This document shows positions 1-6,934 of a stretch of 11,010 nt of DNA, in pieces (within the stretch, counting starts at the first letter, position 1; the number at the start of each line of letters is the position of its first letter). The stretch spans positions 1 through 11,010 of the forward strand of contig CAMOTT010000049.1 in the NCBI GenBank assembly GCA_946626015.1, given 5' to 3'. Position numbers and translations under genes: made by a program. Source of the stretch: an uncultured Clostridia bacterium (lineage in GTDB: Bacteria > Bacillota > Clostridia > Oscillospirales > Acutalibacteraceae). The notes below the pieces were generated by a model. The model was not told the DNA's origin, did not search any database, and was given only the letters and a program-made list of their open reading frames with translations.

Positions 1-575
1 ATTCCGCCATTCCGGAGAACGGTTACTATTACAGGCAGGCGGCAAGATACAGCGGGTATTACCCGGAGATACCCTTCCCCTCGGGGTGGAAGGCGAACAT
101 AAACGGTGTGGATCTCAACCTGAACTATCCGGCAAGCTGGAATTTGGCGCGGGAGATAAAATCCGGCCTTGGCTACACTATGCCCGGCCCAAGGGATTAT
201 GTGGGGGTTGCTCCCCTTTCACAGCCGGAAAGCTACGCCATGTACAGGCTCACAATAAACAACGATTTTCTGCTGACGCTTTCATATCACACTCAGGGAG
301 AGGTGATATACTGGAAATATAAAGACTACCTGCCGAAAAATTCCCTTGAAACAGGCCGTATAATGAGCCGGGTCAGCGGCTATCCCCTTGAGGATACTCC
401 TGAGCAGTCCGGAAACGCCGGGTATAAGGACTGGTTCATAAAAACTTATAACAGGCCGGGCTACACCATTGAAGCCGGAAGAGGCCGCAACCCTCTGCCC
501 ATAGGGCAATTCGATGATATTTACAGGGATAATACGGGAATACTTATAACGGGAATGAAGTCGGTGCAGCCGTAA
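1..575 (+). CDS. M14 family zinc carboxypeptidase, gamma-D-glutamyl-diaminopimelate peptidase type (3' part)
   Basis: The frame is open from base 3 to the TAA at 573-575, giving 190 residues of a protein whose start lies before the window. Visible M14 landmarks, in order, are WKANINGVDLNLNYPASW (substrate-binding Asn segment), SYHTQG with the third zinc ligand His at 288-290, and YTIEAGRGRNPLP with the catalytic Glu at 471-473. The first zinc-binding HxxE must lie upstream. The Arg that follows the Asn in animal carboxypeptidases is Leu here, which suits peptidases acting on gamma-D-Glu-diaminopimelate in peptidoglycan, but that substrate is inferred. Such proteins are usually exported and often carry LysM domains; neither a signal peptide nor LysM can be seen here. 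An internal GTG at 108 is not a credible start because conserved sequence continues upstream of it. No clear intrinsic terminator follows. Confidence 0.85.
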   Translation, partial: SAIPENGYYYRQAARYSGYYPEIPFPSGWKANINGVDLNLNYPASWNLAREIKSGLGYTMPGPRDYVGVAPLSQPESYAMYRLTINNDFLLTLSYHTQGEVIYWKYKDYLPKNSLETGRIMSRVSGYPLEDTPEQSGNAGYKDWFIKTYNRPGYTIEAGRGRNPLPIGQFDDIYRDNTGILITGMKSVQP

Positions 576-646
576 AACTCTTAATTTGCTAAAGGTGAAA
601 TATGTATAAAGTTACAAAAATTTAATATATTTTTTGATAATAATAG

Positions 647-675
647 ATGACAATACGACAGCTGTGTGTTATAAT
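647..675 (+). promoter_or_regulatory. Promoter of phoH-ybeY
   Basis: ATGACA (-35, 647-652) and TATAAT (-10, 670-675) are separated by exactly 17 bp. A TG one base before the -10 makes an extended -10 element. Transcription should begin near 682, about 50 nt before the phoH start. This is a sigma-A type promoter by sequence only. Confidence 0.75.
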
Positions 676-730
676 TACAGTTAGTACAGCGTAAAGTAAT
701 GTTATGCTTTTCTGGAGGAAAAAGGACTGT

Positions 731-1702
731 ATGGTTGAACAGATCATTGACATAGACCGCATGGAACAGGCGGTGGGCCTTTTTGGCAGCTTTGATGAAA
801 ACATCAGGATGCTGGAGCAGGAATACTCGGTAAATGTTATAAACAGGGGCGCCCAGTTAAAGATAACCGGCGAGCCTGAGAATGTGGGCAAGGCGGTTCG
901 CGCGGTAAACGGGCTGCTGACCATGATAAACAAGGGCGAGACCCTTAACGAGCAGAACGTGCGTTACCTTATTTCCCTTGTCAACGAGGATAATGAGGAC
1001 AAGCTTACCGCCATGACAGCGGACTGTATATGCATCACATCAAAGGGCAAACCTCTCAAGCCCAAGACCCTCGGGCAAAAGAAATATGTCGAGGCCATCA
1101 AAAACAACACCGTTACTCTGGGAATAGGCCCTGCCGGTACAGGCAAGACCTACCTTGCCGTTGCCCTTGCGGTCACCGCCTTCCGGGCCAAGGAGGTAAA
1201 CAGGATCATCCTTACAAGGCCTGCTGTGGAGGCAGGAGAAAAGCTGGGCTTTTTGCCGGGCGATCTTCAGCACAAGGTCGACCCTTATCTCAGACCGCTG
1301 TACGACGCCCTGTTCGATATGCTCGGGGCTGAGAATTTTCAAAAACATCTTGAAAGGGGCAATATCGAGGTCGCGCCCCTTGCGTATATGCGCGGCAGGA
1401 CTCTTGACGACAGCTTTATAATCCTTGACGAGGCGCAGAACACTACCCCGGAGCAGATGAAAATGTTCCTGACCCGTTTGGGCTTCAATTCAAAAATGGT
1501 GGTCACAGGCGACGTTACTCAGATAGATCTGCCGGACGGCAAGCGTTCAGGCCTTGTTGAGGCGGTCAAGGTGTTGAAAAACGTCGATGATATTGCCACA
1601 GTTCGATTTACGGAAAAAGACGTTGTGCGGCATAAGCTCGTGCAGGAGATCATAAAGGCTTACGAGAAAAATGAGGAGGCGAAAAAGAGCCATGCCAGAT
1701 AA
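731..1702 (+). CDS. phoH: PhoH-like ATPase
   Basis: A 323-residue PhoH-family P-loop ATPase of cytoplasmic RNA metabolism. Residues 1-70 form a KH-like N-terminal region. Walker A is GPAGTGKT at 133-140, followed by the family segments LTRPAVEAGEKLGFLPGD and KVDPYLRPLYDAL. Walker B is FIILDEAQN at 229-237, and VVTGDVTQIDLP is also present. An ATG at 704 would add nine residues but has no ribosome binding site; the ATG at 731 follows GGAGG (714-718) and a closer AAGGA, and gives the usual N-terminus that leads into LFGSFDENIR. The gene overlaps ybeY by 11 bp, so translation is probably coupled. PhoH/YbeZ proteins are known to work with YbeY, and the neighbourhood supports that here. Exact biochemical activity is not settled by sequence. 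Confidence 0.95.
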   Translation: MVEQIIDIDRMEQAVGLFGSFDENIRMLEQEYSVNVINRGAQLKITGEPENVGKAVRAVNGLLTMINKGETLNEQNVRYLISLVNEDNEDKLTAMTADCICITSKGKPLKPKTLGQKKYVEAIKNNTVTLGIGPAGTGKTYLAVALAVTAFRAKEVNRIILTRPAVEAGEKLGFLPGDLQHKVDPYLRPLYDALFDMLGAENFQKHLERGNIEVAPLAYMRGRTLDDSFIILDEAQNTTPEQMKMFLTRLGFNSKMVVTGDVTQIDLPDGKRSGLVEAVKVLKNVDDIATVRFTEKDVVRHKLVQEIIKAYEKNEEAKKSHAR

Positions 1703-2192
1703 GGTCAAGGTCATCATTACCGATGATCAGAAAGAGGTAAAATGCCCAACCGGGCTCAGGATGCTTATCAGAAGATGCTGCAATTCTGTGCTCACACTGG
1801 AAAAATTTGAAGGCTCTGTTGAGATAAGTGTAAGATTGGTGGACGATAATGAGATCCACGCGCTTAACCTTAAATATCGCAATATAGATTCGGAAACAGA
1901 CGTGCTCTCTTTCCCCTTAGGCGAGGACGGGGTCTACGACATCAACCCGGATACCGGCGCAAAATTGCTGGGCGATATAGTTATCTCCCTGCCCCGCGCG
2001 GTTGCGCAGGCGGAGCTTTACGGGCATTCCCTCAAGCGCGAGGTGGGGTTCCTGACAGTCCACTCCATGCTTCACCTTTTGGGTTATGACCATGCCAACG
2101 GCGGGCTTGAGAGCGTGCGTATGCGCGAGAAGGAGGAGCTGGTATTGGAACAGCTCGGCTTGAGAAGGAACGGCGGATACGCGGATATGTAA
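1692..2192 (+). CDS. ybeY: Endoribonuclease YbeY (rRNA maturation / ribosome quality control)
   Basis: A 166-residue UPF0054 metalloprotein. The zinc-binding signature HSMLHLLGYDH runs from H124 through H128 to H134, and the conserved DVLSFPLGE and GDIVISLPRA segments precede it. YbeY is a single-strand-specific RNase involved in 16S rRNA 3'-end maturation and ribosome quality control. The start at 1692 lies inside the end of phoH; AGGAGG at 1674-1679 is 12 nt upstream. A second ATG at 1671 would add seven basic residues but would use the ribosome binding site itself as coding sequence, so it is less likely. Length and motifs are complete. In many Firmicutes dgkA, cdd and era follow this gene; here an unrelated lipoprotein gene does. 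Confidence 0.95.
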   Translation: MPDKVKVIITDDQKEVKCPTGLRMLIRRCCNSVLTLEKFEGSVEISVRLVDDNEIHALNLKYRNIDSETDVLSFPLGEDGVYDINPDTGAKLLGDIVISLPRAVAQAELYGHSLKREVGFLTVHSMLHLLGYDHANGGLESVRMREKEELVLEQLGLRRNGGYADM

Positions 2193-2251
2193 ACTGCGGT
2201 AAAGTGTTATGTCTTTTGCGGTTTCGCTATCTTGACAGGGGGGAGATTGCT

Positions 2252-3679
2252 ATGAAATCCAAACGCTTGGGCGCAATACTTATTTGCTTTGTGTTTTTGT
2301 TCTGCTCTGCCTGTACGGGTGAGTCCGAGCTTGCGATAGCGTTAGCGGACAAGTCAACTGCAACGGCAACGGAACAGGCGAAGACAACGGAGGCGGAGAC
2401 CACTGCGGGGCCGGTTTCGGTTCAGGAGCTTTATGACGAGTTCCTTTCCAAACAGTTCCGTGACTATGTGGGGATCGACGATCCAAACGATCCCGGTTTG
2501 CGCAATCCGCCCCATTTCAATCTTGCCGGTCAGCGCTACGCATTTTATGACGTGGACAACAACGGTCAGCAGGAGCTGCTTTGGTTTGTCCGCTCCGGGG
2601 ACGATTCCGCGGATCTGGTTTACGGAGTGTACACCGTCCGCAACAGCACCGTTGTAGAGATACCCATACATAACTATATGTTTAACGGCGTCCCGTCTCA
2701 TCCTGTTCTGATGAACAACGGAGTGATGAGGGCGACCATCGGCTCAGGCCACGTGCCCGGTTACGCTTACCTGCGCCTTATCAACGGCGCGTATGAGCAG
2801 ACGGATCTGTTCATGCCGCCCTACAAGACCTCAAGCTATGAGCAGACAGGCTACGAGCACACCCATTATGATGATGAGGTCTATACCAAAGGCTGGAATG
2901 ACAACGGAGTAAAAAAAGAAACAGTTACCGCGCAGGAGTTTGAAGCCAGGATCGCAAGGCTCAACGGGAACGCCGAGCCCATAAAGCCGGAGATAAAATC
3001 CATGCTGGAGTTCGGTCAGGCTCGCAAATATCCCATTAAATGGCTTGGGGATCCCACCGATAAAACAGTATCTTTTACGACCCCGAAGGCTGCGCCTCTG
3101 CCGCAAACCGAGGGTCTGCGTAAAAAATATGAAGGAAAAGTCAAAAGTGAGTCTTTATATTATCGTTGGCAGGTGGAAGACGCCCAAAAACCGAACAAGC
3201 CTTATGACAGTAAAGTACCGGCCAAGCAATACTATGCTTTTTATGATCTGGACGGCAACGGCGATGCCGAGTTGTTCTTCGGCAGCCTTAACAAAAACGG
3301 CAAGATCATAATATCCAAGTGGTACAATGAGGAAATCGAGTGCAAAATGGAAAAATTTGCCTCGGCAGCGCCCGGCGACTCCTATGTGCTTTCCAATGGC
3401 AGAGTGGTTTTTGAGTACCTCATAACGGAGGGAAAGGTTCCCGGCCGGGTCTTGGTGTACCGCGGAATAGAGAAAAATCAATCCGCTGAGAATGGACGCA
3501 TCTTCCAGAAGGTCGCCCTTTGGAGCTACGGTGATGAGGCCGCGTTCTATAATTATTTCAAGCCCTCCGGCAGGCTGCCTGTTTCCCTGACGCAGGAGGC
3601 ATATCAGCGCCAGCGCGCCGAACTTGAAAAGGATTCCCAGGTGGTAAGGCTTGACTGGAAGGCGCTGGAAAATTACTGA
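2252..3679 (+). CDS. Secreted lipoprotein with two EF-hand-like DxDxNGxxE loops, function unknown
   Basis: A 475-residue protein I do not recognise. Its N-terminus is an export signal: MKSKR, a hydrophobic stretch, then CSAC with C21 as the probable lipidated cysteine; the -3 position is Cys rather than the usual Leu, so the lipobox is imperfect. A Thr/Ala/Glu-rich linker follows (about residues 30-55). Two regions repeat the pattern YAFYD-x-D-x-NG-xx-EL: loop 1 at D100, D102, N104, E108 and loop 2 at D332, D334, N336, D338, E340. Such loops often bind calcium. The product is probably anchored outside the membrane. The start at 2252 is preceded by a G-rich ribosome binding site (GGGGGGAG) about 8 nt upstream; an in-frame ATG at 2204 would spoil the signal peptide. 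The gap to ybeY is 59 bp with no terminator, so read-through from the phoH promoter is possible. Confidence 0.8.
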   Translation: MKSKRLGAILICFVFLFCSACTGESELAIALADKSTATATEQAKTTEAETTAGPVSVQELYDEFLSKQFRDYVGIDDPNDPGLRNPPHFNLAGQRYAFYDVDNNGQQELLWFVRSGDDSADLVYGVYTVRNSTVVEIPIHNYMFNGVPSHPVLMNNGVMRATIGSGHVPGYAYLRLINGAYEQTDLFMPPYKTSSYEQTGYEHTHYDDEVYTKGWNDNGVKKETVTAQEFEARIARLNGNAEPIKPEIKSMLEFGQARKYPIKWLGDPTDKTVSFTTPKAAPLPQTEGLRKKYEGKVKSESLYYRWQVEDAQKPNKPYDSKVPAKQYYAFYDLDGNGDAELFFGSLNKNGKIIISKWYNEEIECKMEKFASAAPGDSYVLSNGRVVFEYLITEGKVPGRVLVYRGIEKNQSAENGRIFQKVALWSYGDEAAFYNYFKPSGRLPVSLTQEAYQRQRAELEKDSQVVRLDWKALENY

Positions 3680-3702
3680 CAAATATGATTTTAACGCAAA
3701 AA

Positions 3703-3730
3703 TAAGCCCTCCGGCTTTATGGAGGGCTTA
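3703..3730. terminator. Bidirectional intrinsic terminator between convergent genes
   Basis: TAAGCCCTCC (3703-3712) pairs perfectly with GGAGGGCTTA (3721-3730) around an 8-nt loop. On the minus strand the stem is followed by a T-rich tract (complement of the A-run near 3698-3702), and on the plus strand by a weaker ATTCTTT. It sits between the lipoprotein stop (3679) and the proC stop (3747), so it probably serves both. Confidence 0.85.
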
Positions 3731-3746
3731 ATTCTTTATGCTCATA

Positions 3747-4550
3747 TCACTTTTTAAGTTTAAAGTCCTTTTCGTATGCGCTTGAGACCGCTTTGTCTAT
3801 TGCCGTGTCAAAGCCGTATTCTCTAAGAGCCGTAACCCCCTCTATGGTGGTGCCGCCGGGGGAGCATACCCGGTCAACCAGCTCATAGGGATGCTCGCCG
3901 CTTTCTTCGATCATACGGGCGCTGCCGATGACGGATTGGATGACTATCTCAAGAGCCTGCTTTTTGTTCAGGCCGATCTTAACTCCGCTGCGGGCAAGCT
4001 CGTCAATAAACATATAGACAAAGGCCGGGGAACAGCCGGAGATCACGCCGAAGGCCGGAAAATAGTTCTCGCTGAGCTTGATAGCCCTGCCGAAGGAGGA
4101 ACAAAGAGCCTGAACGTAAGCCTCCTGCGCCTCTGTCACTCTTTCGCCGGGGCAGTAGGCGGACATTGCCTCCCCAACGGTGGCGTTGATGTTGGGCATC
4201 ACCCGGACGATAGCCGCATCAAAGCCAAGAAGCGACCGGATGTAGTTGATATCCGTCCCGGCGAGGATGGATATGATAAGGGGATCCTTTTGCTTGAGTT
4301 CAGAACCGATCCCGGCAAGAAGCGGCTTTAAGTTGAAAGGCTTTACAGCAAGCAGAACAGCGTCCGAACAAGCGATGAGCTCCTGAACAGAGGCGCAAGC
4401 CCCCACTCCGCAGCTGCGCGCGCAGGCCTCGGTTTTTGCGCTGTCGATGTCATAAACACTTATATCCTCAGGCGCCGCAGTCCCGGAGGACAAGGCTCCT
4501 TTTATGATGGCGTTGGCCATATTGCCGGCGCCGATAAATCCCAGCTTCAT
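3747..4550 (-). CDS. proC: Pyrroline-5-carboxylate reductase
   Basis: A 267-residue enzyme for the last step of proline synthesis, reducing 1-pyrroline-5-carboxylate with NAD(P)H. The Rossmann fold starts at once with GFIGAGNMANAI (residues 4-15). VRVMPNINATVGEAMSAY matches the conserved central segment. The C-terminal signature region, GCSPAFVYMFIDELARSGV followed by GLNKKQALEI and CSPGGTTIEGV, is the dimer/active-site domain typical of ProC. Length is normal. GGAGGT lies 5 nt before the ATG. The gene is last in the yerC-methyltransferase-hslO-proC operon, 19 bp after hslO, and ends at a strong terminator. There is no sign of proA or proB next to it. Confidence 0.95.
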   Translation of the reverse strand: MKLGFIGAGNMANAIIKGALSSGTAAPEDISVYDIDSAKTEACARSCGVGACASVQELIACSDAVLLAVKPFNLKPLLAGIGSELKQKDPLIISILAGTDINYIRSLLGFDAAIVRVMPNINATVGEAMSAYCPGERVTEAQEAYVQALCSSFGRAIKLSENYFPAFGVISGCSPAFVYMFIDELARSGVKIGLNKKQALEIVIQSVIGSARMIEESGEHPYELVDRVCSPGGTTIEGVTALREYGFDTAIDKAVSSAYEKDFKLKK

Positions 4551-4569
4551 AACAGACCTCCGTAGATTT

Positions 4570-5448
4570 TTATTCTTCGCCCTGAGCGATAAGCTCCATT
4601 ATATCCTCAGGGGTAAATATGAATTTCCGGTTGCAGAAATGGCAGGATATCTCTGTCTTTTCGTCCTGCGCCATCTTTTCAAGCTCCGCCTTGCCTGTGG
4701 ATATCAGGGCGGCGGCAACTCTATCACGGGAACAGTTGCATTTATAGACGGGTTCGGCGGTGTCAAGCACCTCCAGCTCAAACTCGCTGAGCACTTTTTT
4801 GCACATCTCTTCGGGAGTCATACCCTCTGAGAGCATTTGAGTGACCGGGGGGATATCCTGTATACAGCGTTCCACCTTTTCGATGGTGTCCTCCATAGCT
4901 GTTGGCAGGAGCTGTATAATGAAGCCCCCGGCGACCTTGATGGTAAGGTTTGGGTTGACGAGCACGCCCAGCGCGCATACGGAAGGAGTCTGCTCGCTGG
5001 TGGCAAAGTATTGGGTGATATCCTCGGCAATTTCGCCCGAAACAAGCTCGATCTGACCGATATAAGGCTCCTTAAGCCCCAGATCCTTCATAACCGTGAG
5101 GGTGCCGTTCCTGCCAACTGCGCCGGCAACGTCCAGCTTGCCCTTTTTGTTGAGCGGGATCTCCACCACCGGGTTCGCCACATAGCCGCGCACGTTGCCG
5201 GAACTGTCTGAAACAGCGATCAACGAGCCTGCGGGGCCGTCCGCAGAAACGCGGAGGGTGATGGAGTCATCGCTGCCCTTGAGAACGTTGCCCATAAGGG
5301 AGGCGGCTGTCAACAGCCTGCCCAGAGCGGCGGAAACAACAGCGGAGGTGAGGTGTATTTTTTGCGCCTCGTTTACAATGTCGGTAGTGTCGGCGGCGAT
5401 CATAGTCAACGTGCCGTCCGTAGAAATGCATCTTACAAGCTTGCCCAA
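4570..5448 (-). CDS. hslO: Hsp33 redox-regulated chaperonin (TTG start)
   Basis: A 292-residue Hsp33. The N-terminal domain has the family segments LVRCISTDGT, TSAVVSAALGRLLTAASLMG and LKG. The C-terminal redox switch is complete: C237 and C239 (CNC), then C269 and C272 (CHFC), that is CXC-X29-CXXC, which binds zinc when reduced and forms disulfides when the holdase is activated by oxidants. The start is a TTG at 5448: AAAGGA (5458-5463) lies 9 nt upstream, the protein begins at the usual Hsp33 N-terminus, and the nearby ATG (5454) is out of frame. It follows the methyltransferase stop by 20 bp and is cotranscribed with it. The rare start codon may lower its translation relative to its neighbours. 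Confidence 0.95.
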   Translation of the reverse strand: MGKLVRCISTDGTLTMIAADTTDIVNEAQKIHLTSAVVSAALGRLLTAASLMGNVLKGSDDSITLRVSADGPAGSLIAVSDSSGNVRGYVANPVVEIPLNKKGKLDVAGAVGRNGTLTVMKDLGLKEPYIGQIELVSGEIAEDITQYFATSEQTPSVCALGVLVNPNLTIKVAGGFIIQLLPTAMEDTIEKVERCIQDIPPVTQMLSEGMTPEEMCKKVLSEFELEVLDTAEPVYKCNCSRDRVAAALISTGKAELEKMAQDEKTEISCHFCNRKFIFTPEDIMELIAQGEE

Positions 5449-5468
5449 TTTATCATATCCTTTGGTTA

Positions 5469-6215
5469 TTATCTTCTTTTTGCCGTTATAACGGCTCTTT
5501 CGGTTTTGTCCCTGACCGGGTCGCAGGAGAGGTCGTCAAACACGTTGAGCACGTCAAAGCAGGCGTCGTCGAGCCAGCGTGTGATCTCATCAAGCCCGTA
5601 TGCCCGCTCACAAAAGCTCTCGGAGCTTCTGCGGTAAACTCCGCCCTCGTTCACAAAAAAGTCAAGGTCGATGTCCACGGTTACGCCGTCCTCGCGCAGG
5701 CTGTTCTGCCACACGCAGTAAAGGTCGTCCATATCGTAGACAAAAATATTGTTGCCAAGCACATATTTGTGCTTATATATGGTGTTCATATCAAAAACAA
5801 AAATACCCCCGGGCTCAACAAAACAGGAAAGGCGCTTAAAAAACGCCCTGATCTGCTCCGGCCGGTAAAGGTGGTTTAAGCTGTCCAGGGAGCAGACGGC
5901 GCACTCAGCCGTGCCGTAAAGATCCAGCTCCTCCAGCCGCTGACAGACAAGCAGGGGGGGAGCCATGCCTTTTTTGTAAAATTTTTCTCTCGCAAGGCAG
6001 AGCATACCCTCGCTGGCGTCAACTCCGATGACCTCAAAGCCCCTCCCGGCGAATTCTACGCTCATGCTGCCGGTGCCGCAGGCGAGGTCGATAAGATCTC
6101 CGCCGGTTATGCCGCAGTCGGATAAGAGCTTGCAGATATGATCCGCTCTTTCACTGTAATTAACATTGAAAGTCAGGCGGTCATAATAGTTTGAAAATTC
6201 ACCGTAGCCGCCCAT
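5469..6215 (-). CDS. Class I SAM-dependent methyltransferase (YqeM-like), substrate unknown
   Basis: A 248-residue cytoplasmic methyltransferase. Motif I, LIDLACGTGS, is at residues 41-50, and the acidic residue that binds the SAM ribose is D66 in EVIGVDASEGM. A later VCSLDSLNHL segment and FVEPGGIFVFDMNT match motifs seen in methyltransferase type 11/25 proteins of Clostridia and Bacilli such as YqeM. The N-terminal YDRLTFNVNY is typical of that group. The methyl acceptor cannot be read from the sequence. The start lies 4 bp after the yerC stop and its AAGGA ribosome binding site sits within the yerC 3' end, so the two are translationally linked. Close spacing to hslO (20 bp) places it in the same operon. 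Confidence 0.88.
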   Translation of the reverse strand: MGGYGEFSNYYDRLTFNVNYSERADHICKLLSDCGITGGDLIDLACGTGSMSVEFAGRGFEVIGVDASEGMLCLAREKFYKKGMAPPLLVCQRLEELDLYGTAECAVCSLDSLNHLYRPEQIRAFFKRLSCFVEPGGIFVFDMNTIYKHKYVLGNNIFVYDMDDLYCVWQNSLREDGVTVDIDLDFFVNEGGVYRRSSESFCERAYGLDEITRWLDDACFDVLNVFDDLSCDPVRDKTERAVITAKRR

Positions 6216-6219
6216 GGTA

Positions 6220-6510
6220 TCAGTCCTTTTTGATGCGGTCGAATATTATGTTGTAACCGTTGCAGCCATAAACAAGGGAACGGTTGACACGGCTTATTGT
6301 GGCGGTGCTGGCGCCGGTTTTGCTCACAATGTCGCTGTAAACGCATTTTTCGGTGAGCATCTTTGCCACAACGATCCGCTGGGAAAGAGCCTTAAGCTCC
6401 TGTATGGTGCAAAGATCCTCAAAAAAGGCGTCGCATTCCTCGCGTGTCTCGATGGCCATAATGGCGTCATACAAAAAATCAAGATTTTCCCTGTTGATAT
6501 TGTCGTTCAT
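6220..6510 (-). CDS. yerC: YerC/YecD family TrpR-like transcriptional regulator
   Basis: A 96-residue TrpR-superfamily DNA-binding protein. The family core is complete: REECDAFFEDLCTIQELKAL, QRIVVAKML, and a helix-turn-helix at about residues 57-76 with KTGASTATISRVNRSL. These proteins resemble the Trp repressor in fold, but their targets and ligand are mostly unknown. The chosen ATG at 6510 has AAGGGG about 10 nt upstream and gives a family-like N-terminus; a GTG at 6540 would add ten residues without a ribosome binding site and lies right at the predicted transcript start. It is the first gene of a four-gene operon. A palindrome at 6641-6659 upstream of its promoter shares the ACTA...TAGT arms of Trp operators and might be its own site (inference). 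Confidence 0.92.
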   Translation of the reverse strand: MNDNINRENLDFLYDAIMAIETREECDAFFEDLCTIQELKALSQRIVVAKMLTEKCVYSDIVSKTGASTATISRVNRSLVYGCNGYNIIFDRIKKD

Positions 6511-6543
6511 ATCATTCGATCCCCTTGCGAAAAAATTCACTTT

Positions 6544-6572
6544 ATTTTAACACATTAAAGTTTAAAAGTAAA
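6544..6572 (-). promoter_or_regulatory. Promoter of the yerC operon
   Basis: Read on the minus strand, TTTACT (-35, 6567-6572) and TAAAAT (-10, 6544-6549) are 17 bp apart, with a TG just before the -10 (extended -10). The start would be near 6537, about 27 nt before the yerC ATG. Confidence 0.65.
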
Positions 6573-6640
6573 GCTCAATTTTTTATTTGCCTGATTAGGG
6601 CGCAGGATAAGGGTATAATTTCCGTTACGGCTGAGGAATT

Positions 6641-6659
6641 ATACTAATCTGATTAGTAT
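6641..6659. repeat. 19-bp palindrome, candidate operator
   Basis: ATACTAATC and GATTAGTAT are perfect 9-bp arms around a single central T. An overlapping 8-bp inverted repeat, GTATAATT (6613-6620) with AATTATAC (6637-6644), shares its right-hand bases. The near-zero spacer makes it more like a protein-binding dyad than a terminator. It lies about 70 bp upstream of the yerC -35 box and next to the terminator of the opposite unit. Confidence 0.5.
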
Positions 6660-6669
6660 TAAAAGAAAA

Positions 6670-6697
6670 ACGCCTTTGACATCGCTGCCAAAGGCGT
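6670..6697 (-). terminator. Intrinsic terminator of the sigma factor/zinc-ribbon unit
   Basis: ACGCCTTTG (6670-6678) pairs with CAAAGGCGT (6689-6697) around a 10-nt loop. On the minus strand it is followed by TTTTTCTTTT, so it ends transcription coming from the zinc-ribbon gene. It is 238 nt beyond that gene's stop, but without the inserted element and its duplicated target the distance would be about 70 nt. Confidence 0.75.
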
Positions 6698-6741
6698 CTG
6701 TTCTTTGCATAAATGTAACAAGCCTTTTAGGGTTGATTTAT

Positions 6742-6902
6742 GGTCACCTCTAAAAATTCTTGTGCATTAATCTTGCTTGATCTTTTCCCGTCATATTTTA
6801 CAAAAATGCTCGTTCAGACACAAAGTATGAACTCCGCTTTTTGTTTCATCTGACTAAAAAATCTCTCAGCAATCTGAATACGTCGAATATTTAGAGGTTC
6901 CC
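6742..6902. mobile_element. Probable MITE (non-autonomous insertion element), 161 bp
   Basis: The ends are inverted repeats: GGTCACCTCTAAAAATTC (6742-6759) against GGGAACCTCTAAATATTC as read on the other strand at 6885-6902, matching at 15 of 18 positions. TTAT stands immediately outside both ends (6738-6741 and 6903-6906), as expected for a 4-bp target duplication. No transposase gene is present. The GGGAACCTCTAA-like end and the short duplication recall IS5-group elements, but that family link is from memory and unverified. The minus strand reads open from end to end except for one TGA (see findings). Confidence 0.6.
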
Positions 6903-6934
6903 TTATATAAAATCTCATCCTTACGCTATTAAAA

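Larger units (their letters stand above)
6511..6934. other. Intergenic region between yerC and the zinc-ribbon gene
   Basis: This is the only gene-free stretch over 300 bp. From left to right it holds the yerC promoter (6544-6572), an inverted-repeat zone with a 19-bp palindrome (6613-6659), a minus-strand terminator (6670-6697), and a 161-bp inverted-repeat element (6742-6902) with TTAT on both sides. It is clearly more AT-rich than the surrounding genes. I see no intact protein gene in it. Confidence 0.8.

Noticed and set aside
618..638. AT-only inverted repeat after the peptidase gene
   Set aside because: Weak all-A/T pairing without a GC stem; not convincing as a terminator.
704..730. 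Earlier ATG for phoH
   Set aside because: No ribosome binding site upstream, and the extra residues are not part of the family N-terminus; the GGAGG at 714-718 would lie inside the coding sequence.
3155..3682. 175-codon minus-strand frame
   Set aside because: Antisense shadow of the lipoprotein gene; no ribosome binding site or recognisable domain.
3891..4331. 146-codon plus-strand frame
   Set aside because: Antisense shadow of proC, whose reading frame is fully supported.
6614..6619. TATAAT on the plus strand in the yerC upstream region
   Set aside because: The hexamer 17 bp upstream (CTGATT) is a poor -35 and no plus-strand gene follows.
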